A stretch of DNA of 64,000 nucleotides from Rusavskia elegans (lineage: Eukaryota > Ascomycota > Lecanoromycetes > Teloschistales > Teloschistaceae). The first letter of the stretch is position 1; the number at the start of each line of letters is the position of its first letter. Of the stretch, positions 47,501-59,978 are shown one piece after another. The DNA lies in the NCBI GenBank assembly GCA_011316305.1, contig SAUG01000009.1:558001-622000 (forward strand), read 5' to 3'. The notes under the pieces are model-generated. The model was not told where the DNA came from, did not search any database, and saw nothing but the letters and a program-made list of their open reading frames with translations. Made by a program: the position numbers and the translations under genes.

Positions 47501-50356
47501 AGTTGTGTCTCCAGCCTGGCCATGAGCGTTTCTCGGTCCAATATGCCTTGCATCTTCTTGGGATCTGTCGATGCCATTGTCTCGGGCACCCCTTTCTTGG
47601 CAATGGATGCTGCGAAATCTTGTGCGTCCCGAAGCATAAGGAACAGTTCTCTTGTCTCCAGCTCGTTCCGTTGTAATTCCTGGGCCCGAATCCTTTGCAG
47701 ATCGGCAAGCTCAGCCTTGACTGCTTCTGTCTGTCGGCCTTGTAGTTCTATGATCGCGGCTTGCTCTTCAAGTTGTTTCTGCAGCTTGGCTACCAGACCA
47801 TCTGCACCCATCTCGATCCGTGCACTCATCTCATCCCTTTCAGCCATGGCGGAGTCCGCTATCTGCCTTGCTTCTGTCGCTTCCTCGAATGCCTGTCTAG
47901 CTTCAGAATCCGTGTGCAATCTGTCGAGTAGACTCTGGACAGAGAAGTTGAGACTTTGCTTGAGATCCATGTCGGGCAACCTCCTATCCATAGCGACATA
48001 GCTGAGCATCGAGTCCACAAGCTGAAACATTCTGAGACGGTCTTCGCCGTCATTGTCTCGTATGAGGAGCATATGTTGCATCGCTGAGAGGAAGTAATCT
48101 TGAGCGCGGCTACCCTGAACCTTCGAAGCAATCGCTTCGACTATCTGTGCTGGATCCTGCATATCTTTGACATCTCCTTCGACGCTGTCCTTCATGCTGC
48201 TGCTTTCACGTTGGAGGAGATCTTCGTAATCTATGGCCTCGTTTTCCCGATACCGGTCGATCTGTTTGTCTATTATGTCGTACTCGAAGCCCTCCATCTT
48301 TGTCAGGATTCTCTTGATACCGCATGACGTGAACTGTGCACGGATGTGGCAGCGCAGCTGTAGATCGTTTTCCGGAGCATCGATGAGCATATTGAGCAGA
48401 AACAAGGAGGCCACAGCATACTCCATCAGCAGATTCTCCATGCCGATACCGCCGCTCCGAACTTCTTCACTAGCTCCAACCAAACTCCCCATCTTGCCCC
48501 GTCCATCGACGGTGACTTCTACTATACGCATCCACGCATCGAAGCGTCCATTCTCGCCTTGCTGATTTTTGACATGATCCATAGCCTGCAAAACCTTGAG
48601 ATGCCCTTCTCCCTCGGCCCAGTGACACAAAAAAGTCAAAACTTCGCTGACGAGTTTTCTCGTGGTCAACCGTGGAGAAACCAGGGACGTTGCGAGAGAT
48701 ACGATAACCTGCTGGTGGACGAGGGCATCGTCGGCGCCATACTTGTTGTTCATCAAAGCTTTGAGGCATTTCACGATGTCGTATTCTCGATCGAGGTCTT
48801 TATCGCTTGTCGTTCCAGAAGCCGGAGCCGGTCCTTGTTTTTGTTTTCGGTTTATTTTGGCTAGCACATTGGTCAAGGCGATTTGACCTTGCGCCTCGAC
48901 GAAAGACTTGACCCAGCTGCCACAAGTTAGTGGTGCTTCCAGAACATCTTGCTCGAGGAAAGAATTGGGGAGCAGTCGGCACAGATCGTTGCGCCATTCT
49001 GCACGCCGACCCCCTTTCGATCGCGGATTGTGTGACCCCATTGTAAAGAATAATGTAATTGCGAGGAGATGAAATTGGGATCAAGGTAAGCCTTCTTTCT
49101 TGCGTTCAAACAATGACACATGATACGTTTCAAAGGGATGGACCTGAGAATGAATCAACTCACCTAATCGGTTGTGTCCTCAAGCTGACACTCAAACTTC
49201 CAAGTTGCTTTGCGGTAATCGTGTCATTCATGACTTTCCTGACATACCACTCTGGGGTACCTTCCTCGTCCGATCTTGCGACGATACTTGGAGCACCATC
49301 CGCCCCCACGATCGTCTGTCGAGCATTCTGACGTCGCTTGTTCTCGCCTTGCCATTCCGTTAACTTGTCTTGATGCACCAAAGTCCACTTTTTGGCTGCT
49401 GGGTATGCCATCATCTGCCTTCTTGCCTGATCGGGTAGGTTGTGCCAGCCTCGCTTGTGCATCAGCTCGACGAATTGCGTCTCAATGACACTCTCGTCGC
49501 TGGGTCGGGGGAGGTAGAATCCATCCGGATTGAACGATGTCGTCGAGCTGAAGCCACCTTGCTGTTGTGGCTGCCAGCCTGCATGGTGATGTGACTGCCT
49601 TGAAGCAGTACTTGGTCGATGATCCGCATTCACTGCGGTCCGCGATGAATTGTCCGATGAAAAAATGCTCGATCCGCGTGTAGCGGAGGAAACCGAGGAC
49701 ATGACGCTCATTTGATCAAAAGATCGTCTGTGATTCGATGAGGTATCGCCCGTTGAGACCGAATTACTGAGGCCATGCGATCCATTGACTATGCTTACCG
49801 CATCACCAGCTTGCGGCTGAGGTGTCCGTCTGTCTCGTGATGGTAAAGAGGGTAATAGAGATGACAAAGGTTTGGAAGTATGAGGAGGAGGTCGAGGGCC
49901 AGTAGGCTGCGAAGTTCCGTTCGGTTGTGAGTTTTGAGGATCCCACGAGGGGTACTGATGGAAGTCGGCCCCGTTCTTGTTCAGATGGTGAGGTAGTGGG
50001 TCTTTCCGCTTGTCGTTTTTGGGTAGGTAATCGACGGGTAGGGGTGTTTTGCCCTCGGATGCGGCGTCGTAAGGAATTGAAGTGATGACACCGGCAGTCA
50101 TAGACAACCCCAATGTTTCTTCGCTGTTCAGGTCGACTGATGGTGCCGATGGTCTGTGCGAGTATCTTGAGGATCGCGACCCACTCGCGCTGCTAGAGCC
50201 GCTGGGGACCTCCAGTATTGACGCACCATCGTCCTGACGAGGTTCTGAACTCTTTTCCTTGTGCAGTTTGCGCCCGAAGAAAGACCTTCCCCCAGAAGAT
50301 TGCCTAGATTTGTCGACAGGCGGCGTGGTTGAAGGCATGTCTTGAAAGGCAGGCAC
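44578..50356 (-). CDS. sepA: Formin (SepA/Bni1 type), actin nucleator
   Basis: Exons 50356-49164, 48916-45418 and 45363-44578 give 1825 residues with matching phases; the first intron is long (247 bases). Order: disordered Ser-rich N-terminus; GTPase-binding region from about residue 285 (IETQFVELMHKRGWHNLP, KWTLVHQDKLTEWQ); FH3/dimerisation region (SWVKSFVEAQGQIALTNVL); a coiled coil; proline-rich FH1 at about 1065-1140 with polyproline runs that bind profilin; FH2 at about 1165-1545 (KKKLKALHWEKVDAPQ, then VLGLILDIGNYMN). The C-terminal autoregulatory DAD (MDSLLEKL followed by RDRRRRARLK, about 1617-1645) pairs with the N-terminal inhibitory region. Such formins build actin cables and the cytokinetic ring at hyphal tips and septa under Rho GTPase control. 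Length fits SepA (about 1790). Confidence 0.95.
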
Positions 50357-51140
50357 ACCGACAACGCCAGAAGTACCAGCGCAAGGCAGCCCGGCCTCCG
50401 CTTAACTCAATAGGCTTCTCTTCCGTTCAGGGACAAAAGAAATTTGTAGTGACGATAGGAAGACCTAGACAAAATGTAGGTGTTCGGTTGTTATGCTGAT
50501 CCGTCTCGGCGCGCCCAGTTGCAGGTCGGTTCCTACGCCTTTGCATCGCTCGGCAGATATCTACTGGAATACTTCGAAGCCCACATACGGATACTAGATC
50601 GATCAGATGCAACGGATATTAGGTACTGTGAGTGATGGTAGGGATCTTGGTGAAGTTGAGGCTCCCTGAAGTTGGGTTTTGGGAATCTCAATCTCACCCT
50701 GCCAGTGGTCCTATCAATAGATTTTGCCCCTATCCGGGTTTGGTCTAGTCGCTGTGGCGGCAGTCGCGACCCAGGCCGCTCAAAACAACCCCCAATCCAG
50801 CCTATTCATCGCTGGAGAAGACCAAGATGGTCCCGACTTTCGGTAGTATACCAATTATGTCTTCATGTACAATCGCGGATAGTAGACGAGATATACTTTC
50901 GATTTCTCACATGCTGCGGAACCACTCATTCGTCCTACCGTGATCTTTCGGGTGTCCAATCCTGAGTAAGCACATACACTCTTTCACTATCTTTGCATCA
51001 AGGCTTATGACTTCGACCTAACGACTTTGTCTGGAGACGCTTTGAGAGTCCCGCTTGCTGATCCCAGCGTCCCTCATCTTAGGAGCCCTTATACACCTAC
51101 CGTCTCCGTTCATCCACATCCTCCACCAGAGAAATTTACC
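50357..51140. other. Divergent intergenic region between the formin and a small membrane-protein gene
   Basis: About 785 bases hold both upstream regions. An open frame at 50672-50965 has no recognisable domain. Confidence 0.4.
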
Positions 51141-51615
51141 ATGAGTACCGGGGGCTCGAGACTTTGGAAGGTGCGGCCCAGGTTTCATGTGTGCATATCT
51201 CCGAGTGCTGTGAATAACGCCTCAGGAACAGACCATCCTCTTACCTCCCGCCTTTGCACTCCTTCTGTACCTCACAGCAAGCTATGTCCTCCTCCCTCTA
51301 TACGCACACTACCGTCGCCATCACCCTTCATCTGCCTCCTCGCTCTTTGCACCGCTCACGGATCTCTTGCCCGCGCGTCTACCTACCTTTATGAGAGGAC
51401 AGAGGAGAGGCAGTACGGAAAGTGGAGACAGTCTGCTTGGCGATGAAGAGTTGGAGGAGGGGGTTGTGGATGGTGGTGGTGGTAGGAGGGAAAGGTCTTT
51501 TGGAAGCAATGATAGAGGAGGTGGAGAGCGCTTGAGCTTGGAATTGGAGAGGGGCTTCAAAGACGACAGTGATGAGTCGAGTGGGGATGAGCATCACAGG
51601 GGTAGGAGACGGTAA
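51141..51615 (+). CDS. Small single-pass membrane protein, unknown function
   Basis: Exons 51141-51170 and 51226-51615 (55-base intron, phase 0) give 139 residues. MSTGGSRLWK is followed directly by one hydrophobic helix (TILLPPAFALLLYLTASYVL), a basic segment (YAHYRRHHPSS) and an acidic, Ser/Gly-rich hydrophilic tail ending in basic residues. This looks like a tail facing the cytosol behind one N-terminal anchor. I do not recognise a named family. The splice restores the helix that the longest open frames miss. It is convergent with the Mso1 gene. Confidence 0.6.
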
Positions 51616-51825
51616 GAATGAAGTTCACGCGATACGAACTCAAAAGACTGGATGCATGAAAGAAGCATTCGGCGCCGTGGTGTCTTTGGGACGATACAAT
51701 TCTTTGCAATCGATCTACAGATGGTTTCACATTCGCCCGGGACATCATCCTGCCAGTGTGACCATGTTGAGCCCCCTCATAAAGTCGTATCAATTGAATA
51801 CAGCGCTAGCAACTGTTTTCTCTCA

Positions 51826-52518
51826 TCAGTATCTCCTCCCACCTCCTTCGTCTCCGCTCCCACCACTACTTCCGCTGCCCAATCGCCCCGCTAGCCTGGC
51901 TCTTAAACGGTCTTGCGCACTTCCTCCTCCGGTAGGACCTCCACTGGCTCCTCCAACATTTTGGTAGCTCCCTGCTCTTTGACTGGGCAACGGTCTCGCC
52001 CCGCCGAGAGCTCCACCGCCTGCGCCTGCCTCGAGACTTCCACTGCTCCCAACCGCTCTTCTCGCCGCGATCCTCCCAGCCCCTATGCCGGTGCCTGCAC
52101 CGGCTGTACGTCGTAGGCTCCCCTCTGGTTGCTGTTGTTGCTGCACCCCAGTATCACCCCAAATCTCCCCCAGCCCGCCGCCACTTCCTCTACTCGGCTT
52201 GGAGCTTCCCTGATTTGAGCCACCACTGGCAGCCGCAGCACGTTGTCTCAGACTTCCCAGATAGCCCCCTGCCCCACCGCCTGCTTCCTGGGCCTTCTCT
52301 CGGTCCCTTGGATCTACACCCAACCACGCTGGGAGAGGTTTCTGTTTTTCTTTGTAGTATGCGCGCAAGACGCGGGAGACGTGGGAGGAATCTGGATCGT
52401 CAATGTAAAGGTCGTCGTTTTCGGTCGAGGTTGTGGTGATGCGTTGTCGGAGGGCGGAGGTGTACCGCGAGGTCGTTGTGGAGACGAGGGACGTTAAAGA
52501 AGGGATGTAGGCGGACAT
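51826..52518 (-). CDS. mso1: Mso1-like Sec1-binding protein
   Basis: A single exon of 230 residues. The N-terminal 75 residues match the Mso1 Sec1-binding domain: YIPSLTSLVSTTTSRYTSAL, DDLYIDDPDSSHVSRVLRAY and YYKEKQKPLPAWLGVDP. The rest is Gly/Ser/Ala/Arg-rich and probably disordered. In yeast Mso1 binds the SM protein Sec1 and the Rab Sec4 at the plasma membrane and helps SNARE assembly for exocytosis. Its start lies 245 bases from that of the divergent glucosidase I gene. Confidence 0.85.
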   Translation of the reverse strand: MSAYIPSLTSLVSTTTSRYTSALRQRITTTSTENDDLYIDDPDSSHVSRVLRAYYKEKQKPLPAWLGVDPRDREKAQEAGGGAGGYLGSLRQRAAAASGGSNQGSSKPSRGSGGGLGEIWGDTGVQQQQQPEGSLRRTAGAGTGIGAGRIAARRAVGSSGSLEAGAGGGALGGARPLPSQRAGSYQNVGGASGGPTGGGSAQDRLRARLAGRLGSGSSGGSGDEGGGRRY

Positions 52519-52763
52519 GATTCAAAAAATTCCTCAGGTAGATTGGATCTGGGCCATTTTGTCGGAGAGCTTGTCTTCAAGTTATTACTTCTATTCGGAT
52601 GAGAGTGGTTGAGTGTTATTGACGAGCGGAGTTTGACCACCCCTCCCCCCTGTCACGCTAGTGCTCCGCAATCGTGTCCAAAGTTTCCGCAATTGACGTT
52701 CAACTTACCAGCGGGCAGCAATCTTTCGAGCTGCATTGCTGGCAATTGCAATTTTCATCTATA
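52519..52763. promoter_or_regulatory. Bidirectional promoter between Mso1 and glucosidase I genes
   Basis: The start codons at 52518 (minus) and 52764 (plus) are 245 bases apart with no coding sequence between. No specific site was identified. Confidence 0.45.
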
Positions 52764-55575
52764 ATGATACAATTCTGGCGCGTCCAGGCGCTTGGTGTAT
52801 TTCTATTTTGGCTGCAACTCGCACATGGACAAGATCAAGCTGTCCTCTCGGAAAACACAGGGCGCTCCAACGAGACCTTGCTCTGGGGACCATACAGGCC
52901 TAATCTTTACTTCGGTGTACGCCCCCGGATACCTAAAAGCTTGACAACAGGACTACTGTGGGCAAAAGTGGATAGCTTCCAGGATGTACAGAACAGTGGG
53001 CTACAATTTCTCCCATCAAGAACGCATGCAGGCGCAAAGGCTGAAATTAAGACAGACTTTCGCCACACATGCGAGCAACACGAAGGTATGGCCGGCTACG
53101 GCTGGGACGAATATGACGTCCGAACAGGCGGCCGCCAGACGATTCATGACGCTGGGAATATGATAGACATCACGACGGAATTTGTCAAGATTCCTGGTGG
53201 GCAACATGGTGGTAGTTGGGGTGTAAGAATAAGAGGTACTCCTCGAGACAATGCGCCAGAGCATCTGGTCACGTCTATGATCTTCTACGCTGCCATGGAG
53301 GGGTTAGGAAATTTGCAAGTCAGCAATGAGGAAGACGAATTGGGAATCGAGGGTACGGTCAAGATGGAAGGTTCAAGTAATGAGTTGGGGGGATTTACAT
53401 TAGAGGTCACCGAGGGCCCAGAGTCGAACGTGCATCCCCCGCCTAGGCATAAGAGCTATGATTCGAAACCCTTGGATCGGTCTATCGTTTCGAGTCTGCA
53501 GGTTGAGGATGCGAACATTTGGCAGGCGAAAGGTACGTTACCTTTAAGCCACCCATTGGGGAACACCGAGAGGGCCTCAAGAGAGCCAAGCTGACGATTC
53601 GATCTTGTTGGGTGAAGCACTCCTTTTCCAGCATATGAAAACGGAAATCGATGAGATGATTTCGCTCTATGGCCAGGAGAATGCGCCACCACCATGGCAA
53701 ATCTTCACCATCGCGAACAACATTCGAGAGGGAAACATGCACTTCGTGCAGAAGGTATTTGATGGAGCCTTTGAAGTAGGTTCAATACAGCTTGGATGGA
53801 GTCAAGCGGCGTGTGGGCTAAAACGAATGGACAGTTTGATGTCATGTTCTCTTCTGGATCAGCACCGGAGCCAATGGATTGTAGGCTGATCCAAAATGCC
53901 TTTCAACATAGTCCGAGACTGACTGCGAGTAGCTAACTCCATTTCCAAAGCTATCAAGACCGCTACCAAAGCCTTCTCAGACCGATTTTCGAAGGTATTG
54001 GCACCCAAAGCTCCTTTCAACAAGTCAAAGTATCAAGTCTTCGCCCATTCCATGTTTTCTAACCTGATTGGTGGCATTGGCTATTTCTATGGAGATGCGC
54101 TTGTCGACCGTTCCTACGCGCCTGAGTATGAGGAAGAAAACGAGGGTTTCTGGGAAGAGACGGCGGAAGCTCGGCAACGACAAGGCGCAGTCAAGCTCGA
54201 AGGTCCGGCAGAGCTATACACCAGTATACCTTCAAGACCGTTCTTTCCCAGAGGATTCCTCTGGGATGAAGGATTCCACCTTGTACCAATCGCGGATTGG
54301 GATATGGATCTGACGTGAGTGATTTACCACCATATAGATGATGCTATGACTGACTAGAATCAGGCTTGACATTGTGAGAAGCTGGTTCAGTCTGATGGAT
54401 GAAGACGGTTGGATAGGCCGCGAGCAGATCCTAGGCCATGAAGCTCGAAGCAAAGTGCCTCAAGAGTTCCAGGTCCAGTATCCGCACTATGCCAACCCCC
54501 CGACGCTGTTTCTGATATTCGAGGCCTTAATTGATAAGCTAGGGAGCGCTGGGTCGTTCAAGGAATCAGCGGACCCCCTAGAGTCAATTCGCAGTGCACA
54601 CTTACAGAACCCGGAGAACGCCAGGAAATACCTTCGCGATCTATATCCTTTACTCAAACGCCATTACTTCTGGTTCCGCAAGACCCAATGGGGCGACATC
54701 AAGTCATACGATCGAGAAGCGTTTTCTACCCGAGAAGCTTACCGATGGCGAGGTCGATCAACCACCCATGTGCTCACTTCCGGCCTCGACGACTACCCTC
54801 GCCCGCAACCACCACATCCGGGAGAACTGCATACCGATCTGATCAGCTGGATGGGTATGATAACTCGTTCCATGCGGCGCATCGCCGACACCATCGGCGA
54901 GATGGACGATGCCAAAGAATTCCAAGGCTACGAAACGGCCATCCTCCAGAATATCGATGATTTGCACTGGAACAAAAAGGAGCAGACTTATTGCGATGCC
55001 ACCATCGACGATTATGAAGAGAGCGTACACGTCTGCCATAAGGGTTACGTATCCATCTTCCCCTTCCTAACAGGGCTGCTGCCGGCGGACAGCCCAAGAT
55101 TGGGCGCGATTCTGGATTTAATCAGCGATCCAGAGGAGCTTTGGAGTTCCTATGGAATAAGGAGTTTGAGCAAAAGCAGTCCCAATTACCAGACAGGGGA
55201 GGATTATTGGAGGAGTCCGGTTTGGATGAACATCAACTACCTGGCTGTCAAAGCACTATTTGTATGTGTCTTTTGTGTCTTACTGCTCCGCGTTGATTGT
55301 TCGGGCTAACGTTGCTCTCCCTCATACAGGATCTCTCACAATCCTCCGGCTCACACCAGAAACGTGCAACGAAACTTTACACCTCCCTCCGTACCAACCT
55401 TGTAGAGAACGTCTTCAAGGAATGGGAGCGGACCAAGTTTGCATGGGAACAGTACAACGCTGAAACAGGCGAAGGCCAGCGAACGCAGCATTTCACGGGC
55501 TGGACGAGTTTAGTGGTCAAGATCATGGCGATGCCGGATTTGAGTAATGTAAAAAATATCAAGGAGGAGTTGTAG
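52764..55575 (+). CDS. CWH41: Mannosyl-oligosaccharide glucosidase (glucosidase I, GH63)
   Basis: Exons 52764-53532, 53618-53775, 53835-53880 (46 bases), 53951-54314, 54364-55261 and 55330-55575 give 826 residues with all phases consistent. The enzyme removes the terminal alpha-1,2-glucose from Glc3Man9GlcNAc2 on new glycoproteins in the ER. An N-terminal hydrophobic segment (ALGVFLFWLQLAHGQ) acts as signal or anchor. The N-domain has LLWGPYRPNLYFGVRPRIP and MAGYGWDEYDVRTGG. The (alpha/alpha)6 domain has SRPFFPRGFLWDEGFHLVPI with the acid Asp, WRGRSTTHVLTSGLDDYPR, DDYEESVHVCHKGYVSIFPF and SPVWMNINYLAVKAL. Start chosen at 52764, where the hydrophobic leader begins; an in-frame ATG at 52674 lies upstream. 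Length is typical. Confidence 0.95.
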
Positions 55576-56984
55576 GATTAAAAAAGGCGGAACGGGCTGT
55601 AGGATAGAGGATCAGGATGTAAAGATATCAAAACGTACAGGATCATGCCGCCATGTAGTGGTACCTACCTCATCAAAGCTTGTGGTCATCCTTGCGTACC
55701 TTAAGTAGACATTGCACTATGAGCAGGTGCCCGCCGTCAGTATCTGGATGAGGCAATTATCTTCGTTCTGCGGGTAAGACCCGCGATTCAGGAAGCATAA
55801 TGACAACTCCCGTCGGTACAGCATCGAAGAACGGTAAACTCCGTCTACTACACCACATGTATGGTTGCCACCGTCTGTACTCAGAGCAACGCCCAGCGAA
55901 ACGGTTTCGACATAGCATGGTGGCAACTGATCAAGAAACTTACATCACCCCTGCCCTTTCTAGTATCTCCACAAACAGTTCCAACGTTTAGAGAACGGGT
56001 GATTCGAAAAATGGCTGGCACGAAATCAAATCCACGTCGTGACGCAGGGTAGACGGAGGGAAAGTGATGCTGAGTAATGGAAAGGGCGCTTCTGAGGTGC
56101 AGCAGTGTTAAGAGTTGACTCTGAGAGTATACGACTACTTTTGGACGGTACAGAATTCTCCTACGTTCCTATTGAAGAATATGAATAGTAATTGAGTCTT
56201 TTCTTTGGTATTCCGCCCTTAACGACTATGGAGTTTATGTACAAGAGTGTTTTGGTGTTGGAATGAAAATGAAGAGCAAGTCGAGCTTTTGTTTGGATTA
56301 AGTTAGTTGCTCTTGTATGATAGGTATGAGATGGCTGGGTAACGAGGTGCTCGCTACGCACTAATTCTTCAGACAACGAGTGGATGTGAATCGAAGGTAG
56401 GAGTGAAACAGCTACGTGTAAGGAAGATGATTGTGTTCTGTCAGCTGGAAAGAAGGAGGCGTGTGAGGTTGAGTTTAAATTCCAAAAATGTACGCCAAGG
56501 ATTTTAGGCACCAAGTCCAATTAGGCAGTGTCACTTATCAGCGCCATATGTTGTAAGCCCATATCATGAAGAATCTACCTGTGTATACAGGCTGACATCA
56601 TCTATCACGACAAAGATCTTGGATCATATATACACCGATCAGATTGATCGGAATAATTAAAACGTGATAGTCGACGTACGGAGTATGAGAACGTGGAAGA
56701 TGTTACGAGACAGATACCAAGCCATGATAGGCGCGAAGGATGGGAAGGATGCTATCCGTACCTTACTTTAGTAGGCAGACAATCTTGTTCTACCCACCAA
56801 ATGTTTCCGTTCCCAAATTCCTATCGCTGCAATACTATCATCGCTGCGACCAGAAACGCGGCTTGACTGAATCAATATCGTAACCGAAACCTCTAAAGGC
56901 TACAGAGACCCCATTGTAGAGTAGAAATACAGCAGCCACCTTTGCCTTTCATCCTTAGCTGTACTGCTCGAGCATCCCTCTAAG
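55576..56984. other. Intergenic stretch, nothing recognised
   Basis: About 1.4 kb without a supported gene; only short open frames, no repeats, normal composition. Confidence 0.4.
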
Positions 56985-58893
56985 ATGCATCAGTCCCTTG
57001 TCATAGTTGCGACGGCGGGATTCATATTGTCCTTCTTCTTCGCAACGCTCGCCACAACGACATCTCAGGTCAACACCACCAGCGGCTTGATCATCGGCCA
57101 CCGAGCTCCGAATAAAACCGACGTGACGGAGTTTTTAGGTATCAAGTACGCAGAAGCCGCCGTCGGAGAGCTTAGGTTTGCTGCGCCAAAGCGATATATT
57201 GCGCTTCCAGGAACGGTATACAATGCTTCGGAATGGGTAAGCGAGCGGCATCGCCCAGCAGATGCAGGCTTGATAATTAACAACCAATAGTCACCGTGCG
57301 TATTGTTGTGGACAGGGAGCCAACTCCTTCTAATGATTGCACAGCGACTGTCCCTCGAACAAGCCGCCCGTCAGCAGTTTCCCCAACTTCACTGAGCCAT
57401 CTGGTCTGAGAGTGTGGAAGAACTTCGCGGCGCAGAACAGCAACCCGTCTAGCGAAGATTGCCTGAAATTGAACATCTGGACCAAGATACCTTGTTTGAC
57501 AGAGAAGAAACCTGTCTTCATCTGGTTCCACGGCGGCCGTTAGTTCTCCACATATGCTGATACCGGCTCGTGCTAACCGTATGTGAAGGCTTCCAGATCC
57601 CTGGCCCGCACAGCCCCTTCTACAACGGTCAGTATCTGTCCGACGCTGAAGATGTGGTCGTGGTCACACCCAAGTGAGCCATATCTCGTCCCGCCTTGGC
57701 ACATGTAATCAACTTGCTTTAGCTATCGGTTGGGTGTGCTCGGCTTCTCTGGGGCCCCTGGTATCCAGCAAAACGCCGCTCTGCTCGACCATCGCTCAGT
57801 TGTCGAGTGGGTTCGTGACAACATTGCAGGTTTTGGTGGCGACCCCTCACGCATCGTCATCTTCGGTCAAAGTGCTGGAGGTTCCGCTGTCGACTACTAC
57901 TCTTTCGCCTGGAAAGCGGACCCGATTGTGTCTGGGCTCATTTCGCACTCTGGGACCTCGCTTAGCTTCAACCCAAACACGGTGGAATATGCGCAGAGCA
58001 TCTGGTACAATGTCTCCCAAACAATCGGGTGCGGCGGACCAAATGACGATGCTGCGGCCGTGTTAGCTTGCATTCGAGCCGCCAATGTTACAACCGTCCT
58101 GGCAGCCGCTGCTAAAGCTCCTGCTCTTCCTACGATAGCCCTAGCTCAAGCAACGTTCCATCCCACGATTGATAACGTTACGGTTTTCGGTAACTACGAA
58201 GAGCTCTCGGCGTCCGGTGCCTTCGCTAAGATCCCCTACCTTGTCGGCAACACTGACTTCGAGGCCGGATGGTAGGTAAGCCTGGGGTATACATACCAAA
58301 TCTGAGACGGCTGCTAAATGTAGCTTTGAATACAGGTACAAACTTTCCGCATACGGAGCCAAGATCAACCTCACCGAAGCCCAATGGGACCTGTTCAATC
58401 AGCGTGCTTTCACGTGCCCAAGTGGATTTTCAGCCAAGTCCAGGGTTTCCGACAACGTCCCAACCTGGCGTTATAGGTACCATGGCGACTGGGAAAACCT
58501 CCGCCTCTACAACGGCACTACACGACTGGGGCCAAGAGGTAGCGGTGCCTACCACGGGAGTGATATTGAAATGATTTTCGGCACCGGACAGGATGTTTCC
58601 GGCCTGAGAAATACGGCGGCCGAGAATGCGACGTCGAGATACATGATGGGAGCATGGGCTGCATTTGCCCGAGATACGAAGATGGGGTTGAATGAGTACG
58701 GCTGGCCAGCTTACAATGAGACTGGTACGTTATAATTCCGCTGGAGAGTGAAACTGATAGGTTGCTGTCAGGCAATACGCTCGTACGGCTGGGATACAAC
58801 AACAGCGCAACTCCTAGCTTTGCCGCACCGAGCACGTATGACGGCGATTGTCCAGCGAAGAACAACCCGTTGCCAGGGCAGGGGGCTTTTTGA
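56985..58893 (+). CDS. Secreted type-B carboxylesterase/lipase
   Basis: Exons: 56985-57236, 57345-57538, 57589-57673, 57723-58271, 58336-58724, 58772-58893. Signal peptide-like start MHQSLVIVATAGFILSFFFA, then TSGLIIGHRAPNKTDVTEFL and GIKYAEAAVGELRFAAPKRY. Later blocks are SEDCLKLNIWTK, the oxyanion motif WFHGG (followed by R, not the usual G), YRLGVLGFSGAPG, NIAGFGGDPSRIVIFGQSAG with the nucleophilic Ser, and YHGSDIEMIFG with the catalytic His. Exons 2-6 join in phase. The first junction does not: exon 1 ends in phase 0 but exon 2 needs two carried bases, so a non-standard (GC) donor, a missed exon or a frameshift is possible. Likely hydrolyses esters outside the cell; the substrate is unknown. 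Confidence 0.8.
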
Positions 58894-59417
58894 AAAAGGT
58901 GAACGATCTGGTGAAAGGACGGCATTTCGTAGTACATATGTAATCGTCAATGTCACGTTGATAGCCCTCAATTGACTACTCGTGAATCGAAAGCGTGGCC
59001 TATCTTGTACATTGTATCGTTTCCATGTAATCATTACCCAGATTTCTCGACACCTACCTTGCCATTAACCCAACACAGGCCTGGACTAGTCTGGCAAATT
59101 GCTACCGAAAAACAGTATATTTGATGATGAACAAAGGTTTTAGCCTTTCGTAGAAGTATGTAAAGACGACGAAGTCGGTAGCTGTCGCAACCTTCGGTAG
59201 GCTGGTAGAGCCGGATAGGAGCAGAGATCGTCAATGAAGAAGGGGTGCTGACAGCGTACCCTGCGTCAACATTGGAAAGAAGAAGAAGGAATGAGCGGCT
59301 CCTAATTTGGCGGGGCGGCACAGAGCCGCCTGGTCAAAGCTAAAGACGACACCAAGTACATCCGTAACACAGTATGGTCTCCTCCACGTATCTCAAGCAA
59401 ATATATATATATACTCC

Positions 59418-59978
59418 ATGATGCTGCAATCCTTCAAAGCCATGCCTTTGCCTATGGAACACAGCATGCCGGCACCTACCAACATCCCAACCACCTCCTA
59501 CTCAGCAACCACCAGGCAAGCTGCTGGACACATCGATGGTATCCTAACAGACGTGATGTCTTGCTCTTTCTCTGATAAGATCATGGTCACCATTACACAG
59601 AAAGGACGGCTCGCGCAATGGGTAAGCTGTTCAACTCTTCATGATTCAGGTTTGTCTCAACTATACTGACCGATGACAAAGGTCAACGTACCTCTCGATG
59701 TCACCAACCCTAGTGCTACGGATCAATACCTACCATCGGCGACCGGAGAAGATAGCCTGCTGCCCATGACACACCTGACACCCAAAACACTGCTCGGTGG
59801 TGCGACCGAAGAGCGGGAAACACTCGGTCAGCTATACGCCGCCCAGATCGCCAGTCTCATTGCTTCGAAGAACCCGCAAGAGAAACGAACCGTGCTGGTT
59901 GGTCTTGGTTTGAGCAAAGTCGAAGCTAGTCGAGAAGATTTCTATAATACAATTGACCTGGTCAGGAAATGTCTCTGA
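59418..59978 (+). CDS. Proteasome assembly chaperone 3 (PAC3/Poc3-like)
   Basis: Exons 59418-59621 and 59682-59978 (60-base intron, phase 0) give 166 residues. Seen: GHIDGILTDVMSCSFSDKIM, VTITQKGRLAQWVNVPLDV, PMTHLTPKTLLGGATEERET, LGQLYAAQIASLIASKNPQE and RTVLVGLGLSKVE. This is the beta-sheet/helix pattern and conserved LLGG segment of fungal PAC3 proteins, which with a partner chaperone build the 20S proteasome alpha ring. The start at 59418 is the first ATG of the frame after the TATA-like run at 59399; a more internal ATG cannot be excluded. Confidence 0.8.

Noticed and set aside
46814..48001. A 395-codon plus-strand open frame across the formin gene
   Set aside because: It is antisense to the FH1/coiled-coil coding region; its Gly run mirrors the formin polyproline tract.
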